From the NCBI GenBank assembly GCA_903921135.1, contig CAIXOY010000245.1, positions 1 to 43,950 of the forward strand: a stretch of DNA of 43,950 bases. Reading direction: 5' to 3'. The position numbers were made by a program, and so were the translations under genes. The number at the start of each line of letters is the position of its first letter. The stretch's first letter is position 1. The DNA comes from an uncultured Gammaproteobacteria bacterium (GTDB lineage: Bacteria; Pseudomonadota; Gammaproteobacteria; Pseudomonadales; UBA5518). The notes below the pieces were generated by a model. The model made no database searches and was not told the DNA's origin. It saw only the letters and a list, made by a program, of their open reading frames with translations. This document shows positions 1 to 8,118 of the stretch, one piece after another.

Positions 1-1036
1 CAACCATGCCGGCTGCGGTCGCCGTGTTGGCCGTGGCGGGTGACTCGGCGGCCGGCCCTGCTGGCAGCCGCGTGACGAAGCGCAGCGCGCGCTCTTCGCT
101 GCGCACCCGATCGGCGTTGCGCAGTGCACCGCGCAGGCTGGCGTCCTCTTCCAGGCAGTGTGCCTCCGGCACGCGGGCGGCGAAGCGCGGCAGGCCGGCA
201 ACGCGCGCACCGAGCAGCAGGCTCGCGCCGCCACCTTCGCGCGCAAGGGCTTCCAGCAGGTCGGTGTAGATTGCCTGCGCCGCGTCCAGCATGTCCGCGG
301 CGCGCAGCGTCGCACGATGGCGATGATCCTGCTGGCGGATCTCGGCCTCCACGCTCTCCCGGGTTGCAAGCGCGTCCAGCCAGCCCGGAAGCCTGTCGTA
401 GAGCGCCTGCTCGCTTGCCGCGGCATGGAGCGGGTCGAAGCGGCACTGCTGTATGAAGGCCTCGGCCGCGCGACGTGCCCAACGGTCCTGCAGGGCGGTG
501 AGCCCCGTGCCGGGCAGGGTGCGCACGGCGCCGCGCGATAGCGTGCCTTGCTCGTGCTCGATGCGCGTGAGCACGGCCTGATGCAGTTGCAGCTCGAGAT
601 GTATCGCCGGCCCTGACAGGGGAACCGTAACGGCCGCTGCGAGTGCGCTGTCCACCAGCCCGCAGGCGCGGAACGGGCAGCGCTCGGCTATGCCCAGCAG
701 CAGCGCGAGTTGCTCGCGCGTGAAGCTGCCCGGCACGGCGAGCAGCAGTTCCGCCGGTTTGCCGCCCAGCTCGTGTACGTGCAGCAGATGCCGGTAGCCG
801 AGATCTGCGTGGTGGCGCGTGTGGGCCGGGGCGTGGTGCAGCGGTTCCGTGCCCAGCCGCTGCCAGAACTGGCTGAGCGTGCGGCGCGGATCGATGCGTG
901 CCGTGGACCGCGCCGCCTCGCCCATGACAGGCGCGTCTGCCGCCAGCAGCGCGAACGCAGGGCTGCGCGCGCGCACACCGTCCGCATCCCCCAGAAGCAG
1001 CGCTGCGTCGTTCAGTTCGAGTACCGCCAGGCTCAC
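1..1036 (-). CDS. Degenerate Hsp70/actin-like ATPase-fold protein (partial, runs off left edge)
   Basis: An uninterrupted reading frame of 345 codons runs from a GTG at 1036 to the window edge without a stop. The GTG overlaps the TGA of the upstream channel gene (GTGA), so translation is probably coupled. The layout resembles Hsp70-type actin folds. A beta-strand segment opens the protein (residues 3-16). MGEAARSTARIDPRRT at 38-53 resembles the Hsp70 'GExAK...P..T' region, and LLLAVPGSFTREQ at 97-109 resembles 'ITVPAYF...Q'. VDSALAAAV at 128-136 matches the 'NEPTAAAL' position, and GGGASLLLGARVAGLPRF at 268-285 the adenosine-motif region. The phosphate-binding motifs (DLGTT and DLGGGT types) are not recognisable, so nucleotide hydrolysis is doubtful. 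No signal peptide or membrane segment is seen, so it is probably cytoplasmic. The fold call rests on motif order and is inference; that the reading frame is a gene is secure. Confidence 0.72.
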   Translation of the reverse strand, partial: MSLAVLELNDAALLLGDADGVRARSPAFALLAADAPVMGEAARSTARIDPRRTLSQFWQRLGTEPLHHAPAHTRHHADLGYRHLLHVHELGGKPAELLLAVPGSFTREQLALLLGIAERCPFRACGLVDSALAAAVTVPLSGPAIHLELQLHQAVLTRIEHEQGTLSRGAVRTLPGTGLTALQDRWARRAAEAFIQQCRFDPLHAAASEQALYDRLPGWLDALATRESVEAEIRQQDHRHRATLRAADMLDAAQAIYTDLLEALAREGGGASLLLGARVAGLPRFAARVPEAHCLEEDASLRGALRNADRVRSEERALRFVTRLPAGPAAESPATANTATAAGMV

Positions 1037-1845
1037 GCGCGCATCTCCCGCGTTATCTTGAGGTGCGGCAGCAGCCGGTCCTCGCAGAAGGACTGCGCAT
1101 CCAGCGCCAGGCGCTCCTGCTGCAGCTGTATCTGGTGCATCAGGAACATGAGGATGATGCTGAGCAGCAGCGCGACCAGCGTGGAGTTGAAGGCCACGCC
1201 GAGCGCGTCCGTGACGCCGGCGATGTCGCCCTCCACCGCGCGGTAGGCCTCGCTCAGTGCCATGCCGATGCCGCGCACGGTGCCGATGAAGCCGATCGCC
1301 GGAATGGCCCAGGCGATGTAGCGGATCATCGAGAGCTCCGAGTCGAGACGCTCGCCCTCCGTCACGCAGGTCTCGCGTATCGCGCCCGAGGCATCCTGCA
1401 CGCCCTGCGTCACGGCGAAACGCTGCAGGCCGGCCACCAGCGCGCGCGGCAGCAGGCATTGCCGCGATTCGGGTGGCAGGGCCTGGATCGGGCGCAGGTA
1501 ATCGCGCGCGTCGTCGGGCAGGATGCTGGTGCCTGCGGGCACCTGCACCAGCGGCTCACGGAAGAGCGTGCGCTCGTGGCGCAGCTGCGCGCCCTTGAAG
1601 CCCATGATGGCGATGCACCAGAAGAACAGGATCACCTCGGACTCCTGCTCGTAGTCCTTGAGGATCACGAAAATGGACTGGGGCTGCGCCGTCGTGTCGC
1701 CGGCGGCGATGCGCTCGGCCTGCGCGCTCAGGTGTGCCTCCGCGCGCGGCCACACCACAGCCACCCAGACCGTGTGCACCACGATCAGCGAGAGCAGCAG
1801 CGCGAATATCTGGAACAGGAACTCGGAGGCAAGGAGACGTTTCAT
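1033..1845 (-). CDS. MotA/TolQ/ExbB-family proton channel subunit
   Basis: This 270-residue inner-membrane protein belongs to the TolQ/ExbB/MotA family, whose pentamers use the proton gradient to drive a partner in the periplasm. Hydrophobic segments lie near residues 12-32, 70-84, 173-197 and 214-237. The two diagnostic channel helices are visible: AIPAIGFIGTVRGIGMAL (180-197) is the 'P-F-x-GLFGTVxGI' helix, and ALGVAFNSTLVALLLSI (204-220) holds the conserved Thr of the last helix. An extra N-terminal helix and a roughly 35-residue loop before the second helix differ from E. coli ExbB. No ExbD/TolR/MotB gene with a membrane Asp is found beside it in the window. It lies between an 88-residue secreted protein and the Hsp70-like gene, so it probably powers or anchors the envelope assembly encoded by the operon. 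Family call is secure; the driven partner is unknown. Confidence 0.9.
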   Translation of the reverse strand: MKRLLASEFLFQIFALLLSLIVVHTVWVAVVWPRAEAHLSAQAERIAAGDTTAQPQSIFVILKDYEQESEVILFFWCIAIMGFKGAQLRHERTLFREPLVQVPAGTSILPDDARDYLRPIQALPPESRQCLLPRALVAGLQRFAVTQGVQDASGAIRETCVTEGERLDSELSMIRYIAWAIPAIGFIGTVRGIGMALSEAYRAVEGDIAGVTDALGVAFNSTLVALLLSIILMFLMHQIQLQQERLALDAQSFCEDRLLPHLKITREMRA

Positions 1846-1884
1846 CGACGTGGCTCGTGTCCTGGTGGGTGGTTGGCCATGGGC

Positions 1885-2151
1885 TCAGATGTCGGAGGGA
1901 AACGACACCGAGAGGTCTTCGGAGATTTTCTCGGACGGGTTGAAGCGCTCATTGGCCTTGCGGGTGGCGGCGGCTTCGTCCGATGCGCTGCTGCCGTCCT
2001 TGTCGCCCCCGTCGGCTTTTTTTCCTGGAGCGCTTGACGCTTTTGCAGGAGACGCTGTTGCGGTGACCGGCGCCGGTGCTGGCGAGGGTTCTGCCGCGCG
2101 CAGTACTGCCGACATCGAGAGCATCAGCGCGACCCAGTGCAACCGCCTCAC
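1885..2151 (-). CDS. Small secreted protein of the envelope operon (88 aa)
   Basis: The protein is unrecognised. The GTG start overlaps the TGA of the PEGA/SUMF1 gene (GTGA), which supports this start and translational coupling. Residues 1-20 form a signal peptide (basic start, hydrophobic core, Ala-x-Ala-type end at LRAAEP). The mature part is about 65 residues: a Pro/Ala/Ser/Lys-rich flexible stretch, then a compact C-terminal tail from about residue 67, NPSEKISEDLSVSFPSDI, which looks like the functional part. It has no cysteines and no second membrane segment, so it should be free in the periplasm. Lying directly before the proton channel gene, it may be an adaptor or plug for the channel, which is inference. 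It is too small to be an ExbD homologue and lacks the membrane Asp. Confidence 0.75.
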   Translation of the reverse strand: MRRLHWVALMLSMSAVLRAAEPSPAPAPVTATASPAKASSAPGKKADGGDKDGSSASDEAAATRKANERFNPSEKISEDLSVSFPSDI

Positions 2152-4217
2152 TTGAGATACCTCGCAATCCGGAATCCCACGTCAGCGCGGGCCTCCGAGC
2201 CGTAGTCCCGGAAGGCGAGCCGCAGTTCCGTGAGGCCGCCGTGGCGCCAGCTCGCACCGCGTATCACGTGGTACTCGCCGATGTCCGCGCCGAAGGGGTC
2301 GGTCTCGACGCCTGCGCCGGGCGGAGCCGCGTCGTAGATGTCGTGGACCCATTCTGCCGCATTGCCGCCGAGGTCGAACAGGCCGAGCCGGTTTGGCGCG
2401 AAGCTGCGCACGGGAGCGGATACGGGGAAGCCGTCGTCGTAGCCGGCAATGATCTCGCCGAGGATGGTCTCGCCGCTCTTGTCGGCGTAGTTGCCTGCCT
2501 TGGGCCCAGGCGGAAGTGCAGCGCCCCACGGGAAGCGCAGCAGGTTGCCGTCCGTAGTGAGCGTGGCGGCCCACGCCCATTCCGCCTCGGTGGGCAGGCG
2601 GTAGCCGGTGGCGGTTTGGTCGATGCCTGTGATGGCCTTGCCGGAGACACGGTAGAAGGGCTTCAGCTTCTCCCGCTCGCTCAGCCAGTTGCAGTAGAGC
2701 GCCGCATCCGTCCAGCCCAGGTTCGTGGCGGGCTGCGTGTCACCGTTCAGGCTTTTGCCCTTGAAGTTGCCCGAGGAATGCGCGGGACGGAACTGCCGGA
2801 ACTCCGCGTTGCTCACCTCCGTCACGCTGAGGTAGTAGGGCCGCGTGAGGCGTATTTCGCGCATGGCCTCGTTGGCGCGTCTGCCCGATTCGCGTCGCGA
2901 GGAGCCCATGCGGAAACTCCCCGGGCGCATCAGCGCGAGCTCCTGCCCGGCGGCCGTGCGCAGTTGCGTGCGCGTGGCGGCTTCTTCTTTTTGTGCGAGC
3001 GTCTTCAGCCTGAGGTTGAAGGCTTGCGGAAAGCCGGGGCGCGGCGTGACGCGCAGCGTCTCGTCCGCGTAGCCCTTGCGCCGCACGGTGAGCACCTGCT
3101 GCGCGGCGGGCAGGGAGAGGGTGGCGGTTCCTGTTGCAAGCTGGCGCTCGCCAGCGAAAATCCCCGCGTCTGCAGGCGACACGCTGAGCCGGATCTCCCC
3201 CGCGAGGGCGCGCAGCGAGAGCTTGATCTCCTGCTCGCCTGCCGTTGCGCTGAAGCGGCGCAGTGCTCGCTCGTGGCCTGCCTTGAAGGCGATCAGTTCG
3301 TGGGCTTTGCCCGATTCGAGCGCGATATCGAGGGGCGTTACGCCGCGGAACTGTCCGTCCAGCGTGATGCTGGCGCCGGCAGGCGTGCTCGAGATGCGCA
3401 ACTTCGCGTCGGCGCGCACCAGCGTCATGCGTGCGAGGCTGCGCTCTTCGCCGGCCTTTGCCTCGACGAACAGGGCCTCGTCGCGATGACCCGCAAGGCT
3501 CAGCTGCAATTGCCGCGGGCCTTGCATCAGTTCCAGCGTTACGGGCGTAGTGCCGATCGCTGCGCCATCCAGCGTGACCGTGGCGCCCGCGGGCTCGGTC
3601 TCGAGCCGGTAGCTTCCCCAGCCCGGCGCCAGTCGCAACTCCAGCGATTGCTGCTTGCCAAGGCCCTCCACCGTCAGGTCCTGCTCGAGCGGCAGGAAAC
3701 GGTCAGCCTCCACGCGCAGGCGGTGCAGCCCCGCAGGTATCTCGAGTTCACCTGCGTTGCTGTTGCCGATCGGGGTGCCGTCGACCAGTACACGCGCCTC
3801 CACCGGTTCCGTGCGCAGCGCGAGGAGTCCCGGCAGTTTCTCGAGCCGCAGCTGCAGCTCGTTGCTGCCGTTGTTGACGCTGAAGTCCTGCTCCAGCGAG
3901 TGGTAGCCGGGCGCGGTGGCGCGGACCTGATAGCTGCCCGTGCGCAGCAGCACGCTGCTGCCGAGCACGAGGTGCAGGCCGCCGTCGATATCGACGTGCG
4001 CCTCCGGAGGATCTGTTTGCACCCGCAGCGTTTGCGCGCTCAGCAGGAACCACGCGAAGAGCGCAATGGCGAGCAGCGCGGAGCCCACCATGATCTGGCG
4101 CTTGCCCGGGCGCCGTGCGGGCGTGGTGGCAGCGGCAGGATCCGGCGGGCTGTAGGCAAAGGGCGCGATGGGCGCATCGTGTGCGTCCTCGGCGGGTGAG
4201 CCGTTGCCGGTGGTCAT
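2148..4217 (-). CDS. Membrane-anchored PEGA-repeat protein with C-terminal SUMF1 (FGE/PvdO-like) domain
   Basis: 689 residues from the ATG at 4217, which shares its A with the upstream TGA (TGATG). An alternative ATG at 4235 would overlap the upstream gene by 19 bases. Residues 1-41 are cytoplasmic and Pro/Ala-rich, and 42-61 form one transmembrane helix. About five PEGA-type beta repeats follow (roughly 64-115, 130-185, 201-252, 272-322, 341-400), several with the hallmark 'TxPxGAxVxLDG...G.TP'. The C-terminal domain (about 425-687) is a SUMF1/formylglycine-generating-enzyme fold: YYLSVTEVSNAEFRQF, GYRLPTEAEWAWAAT, LGGNAAEWVHD, VIRGASW and DVGFRIAR. The two catalytic cysteines expected shortly after the RGxSW motif are absent (RHGGLTELRLAFRD follows), so it is probably a binding module, not a sulfatase-activating enzyme. 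It is likely a periplasmic, wall- or ligand-facing part of the complex. Confidence 0.88.
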   Translation of the reverse strand: MTTGNGSPAEDAHDAPIAPFAYSPPDPAAATTPARRPGKRQIMVGSALLAIALFAWFLLSAQTLRVQTDPPEAHVDIDGGLHLVLGSSVLLRTGSYQVRATAPGYHSLEQDFSVNNGSNELQLRLEKLPGLLALRTEPVEARVLVDGTPIGNSNAGELEIPAGLHRLRVEADRFLPLEQDLTVEGLGKQQSLELRLAPGWGSYRLETEPAGATVTLDGAAIGTTPVTLELMQGPRQLQLSLAGHRDEALFVEAKAGEERSLARMTLVRADAKLRISSTPAGASITLDGQFRGVTPLDIALESGKAHELIAFKAGHERALRRFSATAGEQEIKLSLRALAGEIRLSVSPADAGIFAGERQLATGTATLSLPAAQQVLTVRRKGYADETLRVTPRPGFPQAFNLRLKTLAQKEEAATRTQLRTAAGQELALMRPGSFRMGSSRRESGRRANEAMREIRLTRPYYLSVTEVSNAEFRQFRPAHSSGNFKGKSLNGDTQPATNLGWTDAALYCNWLSEREKLKPFYRVSGKAITGIDQTATGYRLPTEAEWAWAATLTTDGNLLRFPWGAALPPGPKAGNYADKSGETILGEIIAGYDDGFPVSAPVRSFAPNRLGLFDLGGNAAEWVHDIYDAAPPGAGVETDPFGADIGEYHVIRGASWRHGGLTELRLAFRDYGSEARADVGFRIARYLK

Positions 4218-5764
4218 CAGATTTTTTGCCCGCATTGCACGACCACGGGCGCCGTTGCCTGCCCCGGGCGCAGCGAGAACTCCACGCGGACATCACGGAA
4301 GCCGTCCCGGCGCCCAACGGCAACGTAGTCGCCTGGCAGGAGCGAGAGTTCCTTCCCGGTGAAGTTCCCGAGGCTGCCGACGCGGAACACGATCACGTCG
4401 GTCTTGCCGTCGGAGCGCAGTTGCACGGGCAGCTCGGTGCGCATCGAGGCCAGGGTCTGCCGTGCCGCGGCGATCTGCCCCTTCAGTCGCGGCCCGGGTT
4501 CGGGTATCGCGGCAGCGGATGCTAGGAGCTTGTCGGCGGCTTTGCGGGCAGTGTCGTTGGCGAGTTTGCCGGGCTCCGCGGCGAGCCGCGCGAGCGCTTC
4601 GTCCAGCGCAAGCCGCGTGCGTGCCCGGTCGCCTCCGGTGCTGGCACTGCCGAGCGCCGGATCGACGGCCAGCGCGGACTCGTACTGTGCGAGGGCGCGT
4701 TTCCAGTCCTCGGCACGCTCAGCTTCCTCTGCCGCGCGCAGCAGCGTGCCGATGCGTTGCTGCCCCATCTGGAACTCGGCCTGCTGCAGACCCTCGCGCG
4801 CGGCGCTGCCACCGCCGAGCGGGATCGCCGCCTGGAATTCCTTGCGGGCGTCCTCGAGCCGCCCCGCAGCCAGAGCCGCGTAGCCCGCTGACATGCGTGC
4901 GGCGCTGCGCTCCCCCGTGATGCGCGCTTCCACCGCGGCCAGTGCCTGGCGCGCCGGCTCCCAGCCGTTGTCCAGCGTCAGCGCCTCCCGGTAGCTGGCG
5001 GCTGCCTGCTCGAATTGCCCTGCAGATTCCTGTGTCTTGCCCGACGCGAGGCGTGCGGCCAACTGATCGAGCTTGCGCGCGCGCTCCAGTCCCGCACTCG
5101 CACGTGCGTCAGCGGGCTCGATCGCTGCAGCCTCCGCGAAGGCTGCGAGCGCGGTGGCCTGATCGCCCGCCGCGAAGGCGGCATCACCGGCTGCGAGGCG
5201 TGCCTCGAGCCGTGCGGGGATGCCGTCGCGCAGTGCGCGCAGTGCGGTTTCTCCCTCGCGATAACGCGCTGTCGCATCCGTGAATCGCGATTCGCGATAG
5301 GCCGCGTCTCCTTGCTGTGCCAGCGCGATGGCGGCGTCGAAATCCGCTTTTGCCCAGGTGTCTGTCTTGCGCTCCTGAAGTTCGTATTGCAGGGAGAGGA
5401 GGGCGTCGAGGGCTGTCTTGGCGGCGGCGCGTTCGCGGTCGGACTGTGCCTGCTCCCACGGTGACTGGGCGGCCGAGGCGGCAGGCGCAGCGGCGGCCGC
5501 TGGCTTCGCAGCGGGGGGTGTTGCCGTAGGGCCGGGCGCGGTGCTGGCGGTAGTGGCGGCGGGTGCGCTGGCGGGCGGCGCGAGAAGATCGGGCAGCACG
5601 AAGAACACGCCCGCGGCCAGCAGCAGTAAGGCGCCTAGCACCGCGAACGCGCCGAGGGACGTGCTCCGCGCTTGCGCGGCCGGCAGTTGTGCTGCGGGTG
5701 CGCTGGCGGGCGGCGCCATATCGAGCGCTGCGGGCTGTATCCGGTCGAAATCGTGGTCTGACAT
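4217..5764 (-). CDS. Single-pass membrane protein with periplasmic TPR-like repeats
   Basis: 515 residues. The N-terminal 35 residues are polar and probably cytoplasmic. A helix at about 36-60 (LGAFAVLGALLLLAAGVFFV) crosses the membrane and is followed by an Ala/Pro/Thr linker to about residue 100. Residues 100-430 are almost entirely amphipathic helices with TPR spacing and residues (WEQAQSDRERAAAKTALDALL, GDAAFAAGDQATALAAFAEAAA, AASYREALTLDNGWEPA, ALAQYESALAVDP). The last 85 residues form a predicted beta domain (LPGDYVAVGRRDGFRDV) that resembles a PEGA repeat. Its stop TGA overlaps the ATG of the PEGA/SUMF1 gene, and both proteins share the same plan (short cytoplasmic tail, one helix, large periplasmic part), so they may pair. 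The 27-base gap to the upstream lipoprotein gene fits one transcript. Specific function unknown. Confidence 0.87.
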   Translation of the reverse strand: MSDHDFDRIQPAALDMAPPASAPAAQLPAAQARSTSLGAFAVLGALLLLAAGVFFVLPDLLAPPASAPAATTASTAPGPTATPPAAKPAAAAAPAASAAQSPWEQAQSDRERAAAKTALDALLSLQYELQERKTDTWAKADFDAAIALAQQGDAAYRESRFTDATARYREGETALRALRDGIPARLEARLAAGDAAFAAGDQATALAAFAEAAAIEPADARASAGLERARKLDQLAARLASGKTQESAGQFEQAAASYREALTLDNGWEPARQALAAVEARITGERSAARMSAGYAALAAGRLEDARKEFQAAIPLGGGSAAREGLQQAEFQMGQQRIGTLLRAAEEAERAEDWKRALAQYESALAVDPALGSASTGGDRARTRLALDEALARLAAEPGKLANDTARKAADKLLASAAAIPEPGPRLKGQIAAARQTLASMRTELPVQLRSDGKTDVIVFRVGSLGNFTGKELSLLPGDYVAVGRRDGFRDVRVEFSLRPGQATAPVVVQCGQKI

Positions 5765-5791
5765 GGAGGGGCTTCGAGCGCGGGATCCGGC

Positions 5792-6967
5792 TCAGATGCT
5801 ACCGGTCTCGGCTTCGTAGATGCCACGCAGGATTTCCCGCCATTGGCCGTACTGGTCCTGGACGCTTCCTGTCAGCGTGACGCTGCGATCCTCGAGTTCG
5901 ATCACCTGCGGTTCAATCTCTGCGCTCAAAGAGCCGCCGAGTTCTTTCAGGGTCTCGGCGTGCATCTTCGATTCGGCGCGCTTGTCGAAGCCGCTCTTCA
6001 CCATCGCGGCGCCACCGATGATGCCGACGGTACCTGCCGCGCGCGTCGCGGCGCTGTCTCCCGTCTGTGCCGCGATACCGGCCAGGATCGAGGCCACGCC
6101 GGCAATGGTGCGGCCTGTGGCCTGCGCGCGCAGTTCCCGGTAGGCGATGCTCTCGGAGTAGCTCTCCTTGCGCCAGTCCTGGTAGGGGCCGGACATCTGC
6201 TTCGAGAAGCCGGTGTAGTAGTCCTGCAGCGTGTCGACGAAGAGGTTGTCACGCTCGCGGATGCGGCGGATGCGTTCGAGCATCGGGTCGTTCTCGGCCG
6301 GGAGTCGCCGTACGCTCACGCGGCCCTTCTTGTCGATGTCGAGGAAGCCGCCGAAAGCCTTGGGCGCGAAGCTCTGGGCGAAGCGCAGTTCGCTGATGGT
6401 GCGCAGGCGCGTGGCCTCGGCTGCGGGCAACTTGGCGCGCGCCAGCGCGAGATCGTTGGCGATGCGGTTGTACACGTCCTGGAAGGGTTCGGGCACGCGC
6501 TTGCCCTCGTAGGAGTATTTGCTGGCGTAGCCCTCGTACTGCTTCGTGTACCAGGCAGCACCGGCAGCGTCCGAGACGCTGATCTCGAGCGAGAGTTTCT
6601 CGCCGGTGGACTCGAGGATCTTGCCCGCCACCACGATGTCGCTGATGCCCGTTTCCGTGGGTGCCACTCGCACTGCGCCCCAGTGGCCGCTTTTCTGCAG
6701 CGTGTCGGCGAGTGCCGTGGGCATGTAGCGCGCTTCGGCCTTGCGGATCTCGGGCGAGGTGAAAATCTCCTCCTCTGTGAGCTTTGCGGTGTTCGGGTCG
6801 AAGAGCCTCACGCCCACGTCGAGGAGCTGGTCCTCGGGCATGGAGGGATCTCCTGCTATGACGGGCGTCACCTCGGTGGTGCGCACCGTGCTGGAGGAGC
6901 AGCCACCTAGCAGCAGCGCCACCAGGGAAAGCAACGCCAGTCGGGCGCCGGTGCTGCGCAGGGACAT
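5792..6967 (-). CDS. Outer-membrane lipoprotein with glycine-rich hydrophobic segment, function unknown
   Basis: 391 residues with a lipoprotein signal: hydrophobic segment then lipobox LLGGC (Cys23), followed by Ser-Ser-Ser, with no Asp at +2, so outer-membrane sorting is likely. The ATG shares its A with the TGA of the serine-rich lipoprotein gene. The first half has an alpha/beta look (VAGKILESTGEKLSLEISVSD), resembling domains that compute a 'GNA1162/LpoB-like' envelope lipoprotein fold, but I cannot name a family. A central region (about 235-300) is rich in Arg, Tyr and Glu. Residues about 291-336 form a glycine-zipper-like hydrophobic stretch (TIAGVASILAGIAA, GTVGIIGGAAM) that could insert in a membrane. 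The C-terminus returns to beta strands. It is probably an outer-membrane part of the envelope complex encoded here. Confidence 0.82.
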   Translation of the reverse strand: MSLRSTGARLALLSLVALLLGGCSSSTVRTTEVTPVIAGDPSMPEDQLLDVGVRLFDPNTAKLTEEEIFTSPEIRKAEARYMPTALADTLQKSGHWGAVRVAPTETGISDIVVAGKILESTGEKLSLEISVSDAAGAAWYTKQYEGYASKYSYEGKRVPEPFQDVYNRIANDLALARAKLPAAEATRLRTISELRFAQSFAPKAFGGFLDIDKKGRVSVRRLPAENDPMLERIRRIRERDNLFVDTLQDYYTGFSKQMSGPYQDWRKESYSESIAYRELRAQATGRTIAGVASILAGIAAQTGDSAATRAAGTVGIIGGAAMVKSGFDKRAESKMHAETLKELGGSLSAEIEPQVIELEDRSVTLTGSVQDQYGQWREILRGIYEAETGSI

Positions 6968-8118
6968 CAGGACTTCCTCTTTGCCGAATTCACGTACTTG
7001 CGGTACTCGTCCCAGAGCTTGTCGCGCAGCTCGGGGTCTTTTTCCTTCATCGCGGCCTCGCGGATCTGGCGCGCCACCACGTCATCGTCGCTGCCGTCGG
7101 GGATGTCCGGCGGGGGCGTGTTGGTGGCCGCGGCATGGGTATAGTCTCCCTTGCGGCCTTTGCCGCCGCCGATAGTCGACATGCCAGAGCCGCTGGAGGC
7201 ATCGTTTTCGGTGGGCGCGCCACCGCCTTCCCCGCCTTGCTGCGGCGCCGGGCCCTCGCGCACGCTGCCGTAGCTGCCCTCGGAGCTTTCTTCTCCGCCC
7301 GCGGCCTCCGGGTCCAGCATGCCAGCGCTCTCTGCCTGCGAGGCGCCGCTTCCGGTGTCTTCGGCCTTGGCCTGCACACGGTCGCGCTCGCCGAGCATCG
7401 CACCGTCAAACCGTCCCAGCGAGGCATTGAGTTCGGCGTTCAATCGTTCGGCCTCGCTGCCACCCGCTTCGTTGCCGCTGCCGCCGCCGTTCACGGCCTG
7501 CTCGATGTCTTCCGGGCTGCCGGGCTCCCCGCCGCCGGCCTGCCCGGCCTCGCCTTGCGCTGCAGCTGATGCACTCGCGCTGCCCTGACTGTCATCCAGA
7601 CTGGGCTCGGCGGACTCGCGTTTCATCGCTTCCACGGCGTCTTCGAGCACCGCTTCCTCGCTGGCCGCGGCAGAGGCTTCGGCGGCTGCCGCGGCGGCCT
7701 CAGCCTGGGCTTTTTTCTTCTCGCTGTCTTCCAGCATCACCTCGTCGCTGGGTGTTCCCTCGCCGCTGTCTCCGGGTTCACCGCCCTGCTCCCACGGCGG
7801 GCGACGCTCGGCCGACGCCGCACCTGAACTCGCCTGTTGTTCGCTCTTGCTGCCGGGGCTTCCCGGACTGCCGGGCATGGACGGCATGGACGGAGAGCCC
7901 GCGCTGGGGGAGCTGCTGGCGGGTGAAGAGGGGCTGCTGCGTGAACTGCTGCTGGAGGAGGAGCTGCTGGACGACGAGGAGCTGCTCGAGGGCATCGAGC
8001 TGCTGCTCGTGGGCATCTGGGCCGACGGGGGCTGACTGCTGCTGGAGGTGGTCTTGCAGCCGCCCATCAGCGCAGCCAGGACGACGGGCAGAAGCAGCCG
8101 CGGATGCAATGCGTTCAC
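6967..8118 (-). CDS. Serine-rich low-complexity lipoprotein
   Basis: 383 residues. The signal peptide ends in lipobox LMGGC (Cys21). Residues 25-110 are a disordered Ser/Pro/Gly tract that includes 16 consecutive serines (44-59). Residues about 127-170 form an Ala/Glu-rich helix likely to be coiled coil. A long Gly/Ser/Glu-rich spacer follows. The last 40 residues are ordered and charged, DDDVVARQIREAAMKEKDPE followed by a Trp-Asp-Glu-Tyr-Arg-Lys-Tyr helix, and look like the interaction module. The architecture (acylated N-terminus, long extended tether, terminal helix) suggests a linker spanning from the outer membrane into the periplasm. The start at 8118 overlaps the stop of the upstream TPR/TonB-like gene by 4 bases. 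No known family recognised; function inferred only from layout and operon. Confidence 0.82.
   Translation of the reverse strand: MNALHPRLLLPVVLAALMGGCKTTSSSSQPPSAQMPTSSSSMPSSSSSSSSSSSSSSSSRSSPSSPASSSPSAGSPSMPSMPGSPGSPGSKSEQQASSGAASAERRPPWEQGGEPGDSGEGTPSDEVMLEDSEKKKAQAEAAAAAAEASAAASEEAVLEDAVEAMKRESAEPSLDDSQGSASASAAAQGEAGQAGGGEPGSPEDIEQAVNGGGSGNEAGGSEAERLNAELNASLGRFDGAMLGERDRVQAKAEDTGSGASQAESAGMLDPEAAGGEESSEGSYGSVREGPAPQQGGEGGGAPTENDASSGSGMSTIGGGKGRKGDYTHAAATNTPPPDIPDGSDDDVVARQIREAAMKEKDPELRDKLWDEYRKYVNSAKRKS

Noticed and set aside
1033..1845. Zorya-type ZorA or flagellar MotA
   Set aside because: The long cytoplasmic tail of ZorA is absent, no ZorB/MotB with a wall-binding domain is adjacent, and no Zorya nuclease or helicase genes are present.
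1063..2037. A 324-codon plus-strand open frame
   Set aside because: It is antisense to the proton channel gene and the 88-residue secreted protein; no recognisable domain.
2076..4199. A 707-codon plus-strand open frame
   Set aside because: It is antisense to the PEGA/SUMF1 gene, whose repeats and SUMF1 motifs are clear; the plus-strand translation is Arg/Ala/Gly-rich without structure.
2148..4217. An active formylglycine-generating enzyme for sulfatases
   Set aside because: The two catalytic cysteines are missing and no sulfatase gene is nearby.
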